From the NCBI GenBank assembly GCA_038204505.1, contig JBBRCV010000286.1, positions 1 to 6,381 on the forward strand: a stretch of 6,381 bases of DNA, in the 5' to 3' direction. The notes beneath the pieces were generated by a model. The model was given only the letters and a program-made list of their open reading frames with translations. It made no database searches and was not told where the DNA came from. Each line of letters starts with the position of its first letter. The stretch's first letter is position 1. Both the position numbers and the translations under genes were made by a program. Shown here piece by piece: positions 1 to 4,969 of the stretch. This stretch comes from Timaviella sp038204505 (lineage in GTDB: Bacteria; Cyanobacteriota; Cyanobacteriia; Elainellales; Elainellaceae).

Positions 1-2
1 CT

Positions 3-128
3 AACGTAATTCGAGCATTCAAGCTTGAGAGTGGTGAGAGTATAGAGCTTATTTCATACATTGTCCGCCTTGAACAACGTATTCGGATTTCAGATGCTGA
101 TGCGGAATATGCTTTATCAGTTCAGTAA
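3..128 (+). CDS. C-terminal end of an unrecognised protein (5' end outside window)
   Basis: An open frame runs from the window edge to TAA at 126-128 and encodes at least 41 residues ending in ...DADAEYALSVQ. I do not recognise the family. The visible part is hydrophilic, with alternating charged and aliphatic residues (SIELISYIVRLEQRIRISDA), and could form one or two helices. There is no membrane segment or signal. It reads toward the attC-like repeat at 196-284, which is the gene order expected of an integron cassette (gene, then attC), so it may be cassette cargo; that is inference. An open frame of this length can occur by chance, so the call is only moderately supported. Confidence 0.4.
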   Translation, partial: NVIRAFKLESGESIELISYIVRLEQRIRISDADAEYALSVQ

Positions 129-195
129 TAAATAGTGTGGAGTTTAGGAGTTGATTCTGAATGTTTTTGCACACATCAGAGTTCTTGGTTAAAAA

Positions 196-284
196 GCATA
201 ACAATCCGCTTGCACATCGACCGTATCAATTTGGTTGGTTGAGTCCAAGAGGTTAATGGCGACGGGTGAAGCGGAATGTTAGAT
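196..284 (+). other. Candidate integron attC recombination site
   Basis: An imperfect inverted repeat has the attC design. The left side reads GCATAAC (R''-like), then AAT-CCGCTT-G-CAC. The right side reads GTG-AAGCGG-AAT, then GTTAGAT, which fits the R' consensus GTTRRRY. Positions 199-211 pair with 269-281 with a single mismatch (204/276). G212 is left unpaired and 213-215 pair with 266-268. That one extra base in the left arm matches the extrahelical base typical of attC sites. The centre (216-265) is long and pairs only weakly (219-222 with 251-254, 231-234 with 245-248). The total length of about 89 bp lies in the usual attC range. No integrase gene and no second complete attC is visible. 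Alternatives are an unrelated degenerate repeat or a remnant of a mobile element. Confidence 0.5.
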
Positions 285-325
285 CGCTTAGTCCTCTGTG
301 GTGATTATATTCGGCGGCGCGTTTA

Positions 326-355
326 TTGACATTTAAGGTTGGGAACCACTCTAAA
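326..355 (+). promoter_or_regulatory. Probable sigma70-type promoter of the toxin-antitoxin operon
   Basis: A perfect -35 box TTGACA (326-331) is followed by an 18-nt spacer and a weak -10 box TCTAAA (350-355, 4 of 6). This predicts a transcript start near 362 and a leader of about 87 nt before the antitoxin ATG. The spacer contains the short inverted repeat GGTT-GGG-AACC (337-347). The rest of the gene-free stretch between 129 and 448 shows no RNA gene or other element that I recognise apart from the attC-like repeat. Confidence 0.45.
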
Positions 356-363
356 TTTAGTGT
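348..363. promoter_or_regulatory. Palindrome overlapping the -10 box, candidate autoregulatory operator
   Basis: CTAAATTTAG (351-360) is a perfect 10-bp palindrome. It extends to 16 bp (348-363) with one mismatched pair (350/361). It covers the proposed -10 box, so a bound protein would block RNA polymerase. Toxin-antitoxin operons are commonly repressed by the antitoxin or by the complex. I infer this role from position only, since DUF433 proteins carry a helical DNA-binding-like fold but no binding site is known to me. Confidence 0.3.
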
Positions 364-448
364 TGAGGCGATCGCTTCTAATGAGCGTTCTGAGCGGTTA
401 GTCGTAGGCTAAGATCGAATAGCTTCCTATCATCACTTGATAACTGAT

Positions 449-673
449 ATGACAACCGCAGCGCGTGTGATTCATAGCGATCCTGACATATTAGGAGGAA
501 CTCCTGTTTTTGTTGGAACTCGTGTGCCAATGAAAACGTTGCTCGATTATCTCGAAGCGGGCGATCCACTAGATGAATTCCTAGATCATTTCCCAAGTGT
601 TGGACGTGAGCAAGCGATCGCAGCCCTTGAATTGGCAAAGGAAATGCTGACAGCTTATGCAAATCCTGCTTGA
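449..673 (+). CDS. DUF433 family antitoxin (partner of the DUF5615 toxin)
   Basis: This 74-residue protein is a full-length DUF433 domain. The family signature is clear: a short N-terminal strand, SDPDILGGTPVFVGTRVPMK at residues 10-29, then the helical segment TLLDYLEAGDPLDEFLDHFP and a final helix beginning GREQAIAALELAKE. DUF433 proteins are the antitoxins of a VapBC-like type II system; they bind and neutralise the PIN-like toxin encoded downstream. I chose ATG at 449. The frame also opens at a TTG at 437, but neither start has a clear Shine-Dalgarno sequence and the family motif begins just after the ATG. The stop lies inside the toxin gene (17-nt overlap), so translation of the pair is probably coupled. 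A HIP1 octamer sits inside the gene (614-621), which suggests long residence in a cyanobacterial genome. Neutralisation of the neighbour is inferred from family and context. Confidence 0.88.
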   Translation: MTTAARVIHSDPDILGGTPVFVGTRVPMKTLLDYLEAGDPLDEFLDHFPSVGREQAIAALELAKEMLTAYANPA

Positions 674-983
674 TGAATGTGCCCCACGACCGTTAAAGCG
701 TGAACTTGCTGATTACGAGATTCGTACAGTTGTTGAGATGGGATGGTCAGGAAAAAAGAACGGTGAATTGTTGCGGCTCATGAGTCAAGGAGGCTTCACA
801 ATTCTGCTTACTACAGATCAAAATCTGCGCTATCAGCAAAACTTGCAGCAAGCTGGAGTAGCAGTGGTTGTTCTCGTAGCACCCAGGAATAGACTGCCTG
901 ACTTACTTCCACTGATGCCAGATGCTCGTAACATTCTGAATACCATTGCTCCAGGGGAAGTAATTGAAGTTGGGGGTTCCTGA
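657..983 (+). CDS. DUF5615 family PIN-like toxin (putative RNase)
   Basis: This 108-residue protein has the standard length of DUF5615, a PIN/Mut7-C-like nuclease family. Acidic and polar positions expected at a metal-dependent nuclease site are all present: LLDE at residues 4-7 (Asp6, Glu7), KKNGELL at 33-39 (Asn35, Glu37) and LTTDQNL at 51-57 (Asp54), followed by the usual QQNL and the strand VAVVVLVA. Members are predicted toxins that cut RNA and are held in check by the DUF433 partner; the exact target of this one is unknown. The ATG at 657 overlaps the antitoxin end by 17 nt, the usual order and spacing for a co-transcribed antitoxin-toxin pair. The domain looks intact, so the system is probably functional. 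A likely terminator stem begins inside the last codons. Confidence 0.88.
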   Translation: MQILLDECAPRPLKRELADYEIRTVVEMGWSGKKNGELLRLMSQGGFTILLTTDQNLRYQQNLQQAGVAVVVLVAPRNRLPDLLPLMPDARNILNTIAPGEVIEVGGS

Positions 984-1019
984 AAGCTCTGTAATAGATC
1001 AGGGATATTTTTATTTTTG
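977..1019 (+). terminator. Probable Rho-independent terminator of the toxin-antitoxin operon
   Basis: TTCCTGA (977-983, containing the toxin stop codon) pairs with TCAGGGA (999-1005) over 7 bp including one T-G wobble, with a 15-nt loop. The T-rich run TATTTTTATTTTTG follows at 1006-1019 on the plus strand. The stem is short, so termination may be incomplete. It lies between convergent genes, since the minus-strand methyltransferase ends at 1029, and the opposite strand lacks a T-run after the stem. Confidence 0.5.
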
Positions 1020-1028
1020 TGACTGCAT

Positions 1029-1979
1029 CTAACGTGCTTGGGCAACAAGGGTGCGATGGCGGGCACTGTTGGAGATAATTGTGGGGCGATCGAACCCCGC
1101 GTCATAAATAGCTTGAGCAAGGTCAAGGGCAAAGTATTGGTCGAGGTAGGGTTCGGTGCTTTTGAGCAGAGTGAGGATGTAGGGTGGCATCTTGGCGTAC
1201 ACCTCAGATTGGGGGTTCATGTCCATGATGGCGAGGTGTCCACCGGGGCGGAGGAGGCGACGAGCTTCTTGGAGAATGGCGATCGCCGCACTTTGGGGCA
1301 ACTCATGAAAGATTAAGTGTGCTGAAACCAGATCGAAGGAGGCATCGGGCAGCCCGGTAGCTTCGGCAGGGGCATGGAGCCAGGTGGGTGCAGGTTGGGC
1401 AGAGCGCGATTTGAAATATTGGTACTGGGCGATCGCCAAAAAGTAGGGCGATAAATCTAGCCCGGTAATTTGCGCTTGAGGATAGATTTTTTGCAATGCA
1501 AAGGTACTCATGCCAACGCTACAGCCCACATCTAAGATGGCTTGAGGCGCGATCGCAATCTGCTTCTGCAAAATACCGTGATAGCTTTGCCGCAGCATCG
1601 CGTCTCCTTTTGCTCCAGCACCCTCCCAGATTTTGGCGTGGACGGCGTGGGCTGCAACTTCTACTTCCATAGCGGCTTGCCAGCCCATGTTGCCCTGGTC
1701 GTAGGCATGGAAAGGGCGAAGGTAATAGTCGGGATAAGTCAGATCAGGATTTTTGACTTGAGCCAGTTCGGTTTCCCATTCAGGAGCAAATTCGGCTTGG
1801 CTACCGCGCGATCGCAAAATCTGAACTTCTTGCCGCCAGTAAACGCCGATCGATTCTGCCCGTTTAATCATCATGGAACGGGCTTGATGTTTGGCGAGGG
1901 CAGCTAGGGGCTTAATGGCGAGGATGCCGTTTACTAAGCGGGAAGCAAGGCGAGGAGTAGTTTCGAAGGTAGCAGTCAT
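1029..1979 (-). CDS. Class I SAM-dependent methyltransferase, substrate unknown
   Basis: This 316-residue soluble protein has a Rossmann-type methyltransferase domain in its C-terminal half. Motif I is ILDVGCSVGMSTF (residues 148-160). The acidic residue that binds the SAM ribose is Asp175 in ITGLDLS. Motif II/III is ASFDLVSAHLIFHEL (213-227), followed by LRPGG (243-247) and LAIMDMNP. The first ~145 residues form a separate region with the motif YYLRPFHAYDQGNMGW (85-100), which I recall from a conserved cyanobacterial and plastid methyltransferase group of unknown substrate; that recollection is not verified. A small-molecule substrate (lipid, quinone or pigment-like) is a guess from the Methyltransf_11-like domain. 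The ATG at 1979 has no Shine-Dalgarno but is preceded by a good promoter. Four HIP1 octamers lie in the gene. It is monocistronic, divergent from the kinase gene and convergent with the toxin-antitoxin operon. Confidence 0.88.
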   Translation of the reverse strand: MTATFETTPRLASRLVNGILAIKPLAALAKHQARSMMIKRAESIGVYWRQEVQILRSRGSQAEFAPEWETELAQVKNPDLTYPDYYLRPFHAYDQGNMGWQAAMEVEVAAHAVHAKIWEGAGAKGDAMLRQSYHGILQKQIAIAPQAILDVGCSVGMSTFALQKIYPQAQITGLDLSPYFLAIAQYQYFKSRSAQPAPTWLHAPAEATGLPDASFDLVSAHLIFHELPQSAAIAILQEARRLLRPGGHLAIMDMNPQSEVYAKMPPYILTLLKSTEPYLDQYFALDLAQAIYDAGFDRPTIISNSARHRTLVAQAR

Positions 1980-2030
1980 GGGGAAGGGGGGATTTTGAAT
2001 ATTGGACGGGTAGCGCTGGCAACCCTAAAG

Positions 2031-2059
2031 ATTTTATGGGGAACTGGGCATTGACTCAA
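2031..2059 (-). promoter_or_regulatory. Probable promoter of the methyltransferase gene
   Basis: Read on the minus strand, TTGAGT (plus 2054-2059, 4 of 6 to the -35 consensus) is followed by an exact 17-nt spacer and TAAAAT (plus 2031-2036, 5 of 6 to the -10 consensus). The predicted start near 2024 gives a leader of about 45 nt before the ATG at 1979. The -35 element overlaps TTGACT (2051-2056) on the plus strand, but no good -10 follows it there, so the kinase promoter remains unassigned. Confidence 0.5.
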
Positions 2060-2158
2060 GATGGGGAGGCAAGATGAGGGCAAGGTCTTAATTAAAAGGT
2101 CTTTGTGTCCTTTTCGCAAGCTCGGCTGACAGCCGGAGTATTTGATACAGGCGAAGCT

Positions 2159-4312
2159 ATGCAATCCATTGAGCCGTTGGCATTGAGTCAGTTTTTATCA
2201 GGTTCACAGTTTACGCAATTACAGTCGCTTCTGGCAGAAACAGCGGGTACTGAGGCAATTGTCCTGACTAAGGAGCGATCGCCAGAAACAACGCGTACCC
2301 CTATTGAGCCTCCAACCAAGTTGCTGGGGCTGCGAATTGACTGTTTTATGGGAGTCGTATCGGTAGATTTCAGTGCGCTTTTGGTGGGAGAACAGGTGGC
2401 AGAGGGATATCGCATCAGCCTGACGTTTGAGCCTGAAGCGATCGCCCTGTTTTTGTCTCAATCTCACTATCCTCAGATTGCCACTCTACAGCCTAACCAT
2501 CCTCGTGTTCAATCCGAATTTACCCTCAAGCTGATTGATATTCTGACTGCAAATTCTTTAGTTTCTAAGGATGTTGCAGCTTCTAAGGATATTGGAGCGA
2601 TCGCCATGCAGCAGCAAATTCAACAGGTGACGACCCAAATTCGCCAGAGTTTAGAGTTGCCCGTGATTCTCCAAACGGCTGTGGAGCAGGGACGACAGTT
2701 TTTAAATGCCGATCGCCTGATCATTTATCAACTGGGGCACTCTAATCAGTCTTCTCCAGAAAGCGGCTTTGTAGCGTATGAGTCCAGGGCTTCTGATCAA
2801 ATCTCATCGGTTTTGCATTTGATTGAAAACTGTGATGTCTTGCAAAGCTCCCGACACTCGGTTCTTTATGGTCAAGGTGCAGCTTTGGCGGTGGAAGATG
2901 TCAACGTGTCCTATGCCGCAACCCCTTGTTTGCTGAATTTTCTGCGAACCGCGCAGGTGCGATCTAAGCTAATTGCACCTATTTTTCAGAATCAGGCGCT
3001 CTGGGGCTTTTTAGTGGCTCATGAATGCCATCACACGCGCCAATGGCGAGAGAGTGAACGGCAATTTTTACAGCAGATTGCCGAACATTTGGCGATCGCC
3101 ATCAGCCAAGCCCAGCTTTACTCTGAAGTACAGCAACAAAAGCAAACCCTAGAGCAACGGGTCATTGAGCGCACTCAAGAGCTGCAAGCCGTGACCCAGA
3201 CTGCCCAATCGGCAAATCGGGCTAAAAGCGAGTTTCTTGCCAGTGTCACCCATGAACTCCGGACCCCTTTGACCTGCATCATTGGCATGTCTACGACCCT
3301 GCAACGTTGGTCGAAGGATACGTTAAATGAACGACAGCAAGGTTTCTTACAGACGATTCATGACAGCGGCGAGCAGCTCTTAAGTTTAATTAACGACATT
3401 CTCGACGTGTCGCAGGCAGAAGCCCATCAAATGACACTGGACTTAGCCAAGGTTTCTCCTACCCTAGTCGCCCGCCAAACCATTAAGGCATTTGAGGGAC
3501 AAGCAGCGCTGCGAGAAATTGAACTGAAGTTGGATTTGCCAGGGGGAGAAAAAGTAGATTACCTGACGGCAGATCCTCGGCGGGTGCAGCAAATTTTATT
3601 TAATTTGATGGACAATGCGATCAAATTTACTTCTGAAGGTGGAAAAATTACTTTGCGGTTGTTTCGAGACGAGAACCAGGTCACATTTCAAGTTAAAGAC
3701 ACAGGAATTGGGATTTCGGCAGCCCAACTGCCGCTACTCTTCCAAAAATTTCGACAGCTTGACTCAGGCTACCATCGCCAGTACAAAGGCACAGGCTTGG
3801 GACTAGCGCTAGCGAAGCAGTTAGTAGATCTGCATGGTGGGTGGGTAGGTGTGGAGTCTACGCCAGGCGTGGGTTCTATCTTTACGGTGCGGCTGCCTAC
3901 TTCTCATCTGGGCGAAATCAAGGTGCGGGTTCCGCCGATAGTTGAGCAGCCTCAAGGACGCATCGTTTTAATTGAGGATGATGAGGACAATGCCACTGTG
4001 GTTTGTGACGTTTTAACAGCAGCAGGCTATCAGGTTGTTTGGCTGCTAGAAGGCTCGACGGCGATCGACCAAATTGAAGCGCTTCATCCTTTTGCGGTGA
4101 TTACCAATGCTCAGCTTTCAACTATTAATGGCAATAGTCTAATTCAGGGCTTGCGCCAAAATTTAGCAACGAGAAAGGTAAAGGTGATGATGATGGTGGA
4201 TGGGTCTGACTCTGGGGAACAGACAGACTGGGGGGCGATCGGGGCAGATGATTGGCTCTTTCAACCTGTTCGTCCTGATATTCTGCTGCAAAAAATACTT
4301 CTTCTAGTTTAG
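2159..4312 (+). CDS. Hybrid sensor histidine kinase: GAF (cyanobacteriochrome-like), HisKA, HATPase_c, degenerate receiver
   Basis: This is a 717-residue soluble hybrid kinase. Residues 1-160 match no domain I know. Residues ~162-320 are a GAF domain of the phytochrome/cyanobacteriochrome type. It ends with LIAPIFQNQALWGFLVAHEC and has a Cys (257) in TPCLLNFL, at the place where bilin-binding cyanobacteriochromes carry their cysteine. A coiled-coil linker (~320-355) leads to HisKA with the H-box VTHELRTPL (phosphorylated His365). HATPase_c follows with the N-box NLMDNAIKF, G1 DTGIGI (514-519), F-box FQKFRQ and G2 GTGLGL (544-549), so ATP binding and autophosphorylation should work. Residues ~600-717 are a receiver fold with the acidic pocket EDD (606-608), but the phospho-acceptor position is Asn650 and the conserved Lys is Gln702. 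I prefer ATG 2159. A GTG at 2105 would add 18 residues and has a modest AAGG upstream. No response-regulator gene adjoins it. Confidence 0.9.
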   Translation: MQSIEPLALSQFLSGSQFTQLQSLLAETAGTEAIVLTKERSPETTRTPIEPPTKLLGLRIDCFMGVVSVDFSALLVGEQVAEGYRISLTFEPEAIALFLSQSHYPQIATLQPNHPRVQSEFTLKLIDILTANSLVSKDVAASKDIGAIAMQQQIQQVTTQIRQSLELPVILQTAVEQGRQFLNADRLIIYQLGHSNQSSPESGFVAYESRASDQISSVLHLIENCDVLQSSRHSVLYGQGAALAVEDVNVSYAATPCLLNFLRTAQVRSKLIAPIFQNQALWGFLVAHECHHTRQWRESERQFLQQIAEHLAIAISQAQLYSEVQQQKQTLEQRVIERTQELQAVTQTAQSANRAKSEFLASVTHELRTPLTCIIGMSTTLQRWSKDTLNERQQGFLQTIHDSGEQLLSLINDILDVSQAEAHQMTLDLAKVSPTLVARQTIKAFEGQAALREIELKLDLPGGEKVDYLTADPRRVQQILFNLMDNAIKFTSEGGKITLRLFRDENQVTFQVKDTGIGISAAQLPLLFQKFRQLDSGYHRQYKGTGLGLALAKQLVDLHGGWVGVESTPGVGSIFTVRLPTSHLGEIKVRVPPIVEQPQGRIVLIEDDEDNATVVCDVLTAAGYQVVWLLEGSTAIDQIEALHPFAVITNAQLSTINGNSLIQGLRQNLATRKVKVMMMVDGSDSGEQTDWGAIGADDWLFQPVRPDILLQKILLLV

Positions 4313-4323
4313 GCAGCTAGCTG

Positions 4324-4377
4324 AAAAAACAAGAGCCGATGACTTCAGAATTTTTTCCTGGGTCATCGGCTCCTGTT
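4324..4377 (-). terminator. Strong intrinsic terminator of the RRM protein gene, possibly serving both convergent genes
   Basis: AACAAGAGCCGATGAC (4328-4343) pairs with GTCATCGGCTCCTGTT (4362-4377) over 16 bp with one mismatch (4332/4373) and an 18-nt loop. On the minus strand the stem is followed at once by six U residues (complement of 4324-4329), the standard intrinsic form, about 110 nt past the rbp stop. On the plus strand there is no U-run after the stem, so stopping kinase transcripts here is less certain. A 10-bp palindrome CAGCTAGCTG (4314-4323) directly follows the kinase stop. Confidence 0.8.
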
Positions 4378-4487
4378 GAAGAAACTCAGCTCAGAATGCG
4401 ATGCCTCTGCTTTAAAGGGCGATGTTTCTAAAAGAGTGAATCTTATTGAGTGTATTTAGTTTTAACGAGAATTAGCGCCAAATTAGC

Positions 4488-4946
4488 TCAAGAATTAGTA
4501 GTTTGAGCAGCTAGAAGCTGTTTGAGTTTTTCCAAATCCTGTGCCCAGCGTGGGTCAGGCTGAACTGACTCAGACTCGGTGGTATCGGCGATCGCCGGGC
4601 GGCGGGACTTATTGTTGCTGTTAGACGACTTGCTGCGCTTGGCTGCACCGCCACCAACGGGGGCTGCGGTGGTAGGAGCACCTTCTTCACTGCCTTTGGC
4701 ACGAGGGAGAGCCTTCTCAAGTTTTAGCTCGGTGTCTTTGAACATGAAGCCATTGAACTTTTCGATGAGAACATCAGCTTGTTCGTCAGTTTTGACGGTG
4801 ACAAACCCAAAGCCTCGGCATTTACCAGTTTTGCGATCGGTAATCACTTTAGTAGATGCAGATTCGTCGAACTCGGCGAACACAGCTTCCAATTCTTCAC
4901 GCTCAAACTCTTTGGGCAGATTACCCACGTATATGCGAATAGACAT
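4488..4946 (-). CDS. RNA-binding protein with one RRM domain, cyanobacterial Rbp family (Rbp3-like)
   Basis: This 152-residue protein has one RRM at residues 1-80. RNP2 is IYVGNL (5-10) and RNP1 is RGFGFVTV (44-51); their aromatic residues Tyr6, Phe46 and Phe48 stack on RNA bases. A basic Ser/Asn/Lys-rich linker (~100-115) follows, and the C-terminal segment DPRWAQDLEKLKQLLAAQTT is probably helical. Most cyanobacterial Rbp proteins are near 80-105 residues with a Gly-rich tail. The longer length, the MSIRIYVGNLPKE start and the conserved-looking C-terminal helix fit the Rbp3 type (Synechocystis Slr0193, about 151 residues), linked to binding of photosynthesis-related mRNAs and to cold responses. 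That assignment is from memory and not verified. The ATG at 4946 follows a strong Shine-Dalgarno GGAGG and a T-run. The gene stands alone, convergent with the kinase gene. Confidence 0.88.
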   Translation of the reverse strand: MSIRIYVGNLPKEFEREELEAVFAEFDESASTKVITDRKTGKCRGFGFVTVKTDEQADVLIEKFNGFMFKDTELKLEKALPRAKGSEEGAPTTAAPVGGGAAKRSKSSNSNNKSRRPAIADTTESESVQPDPRWAQDLEKLKQLLAAQTTNS

Positions 4947-4953
4947 TATAAAA

Positions 4954-4969
4954 AAACCTCCAGAGGTTT
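4954..4969 (-). promoter_or_regulatory. Hairpin that contains the Shine-Dalgarno sequence of the rbp gene
   Basis: On the minus strand AAACCTC-TG-GAGGTTT forms an inverted repeat with 7-nt arms, in practice a 6-bp stem with a CUGG loop. The Shine-Dalgarno GGAGG (complement of 4957-4961) lies in the loop and 3' arm, and the ATG follows 10 nt later after a T-run. Closing this stem would hide the ribosome site. The stem is short, so it could act as a temperature- or protein-sensitive switch, or simply be incidental. Confidence 0.45.

Noticed and set aside
161..256. A 31-codon plus-strand frame (ATG at 161) with TAGGAG 10 nt upstream.
   Set aside because: Most of it overlaps the attC-like repeat, it shows no family resemblance, and a frame of this length is expected by chance.
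378..662. A 94-codon minus-strand frame opposite the DUF433 gene.
   Set aside because: It is antisense to a clear DUF433 coding region, has no recognisable domain, and is a shadow of the real gene.
1025..1200. A second attC site beginning at ATCTAAC-GTGCTTG (1027).
   Set aside because: No matching right arm with a GTTRRRY box was found within the expected distance, and the sequence is the coding end of the methyltransferase.
2051..2079. A plus-strand promoter for the kinase using TTGACT at 2051-2056.
   Set aside because: No acceptable -10 box occurs 16-19 nt downstream (the sequence is ATGAGG or TGAGGG).
1976..2164. A 62-codon minus-strand frame between the methyltransferase and kinase genes.
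   Set aside because: It has no domain, overlaps both neighbouring starts and covers the proposed methyltransferase promoter.
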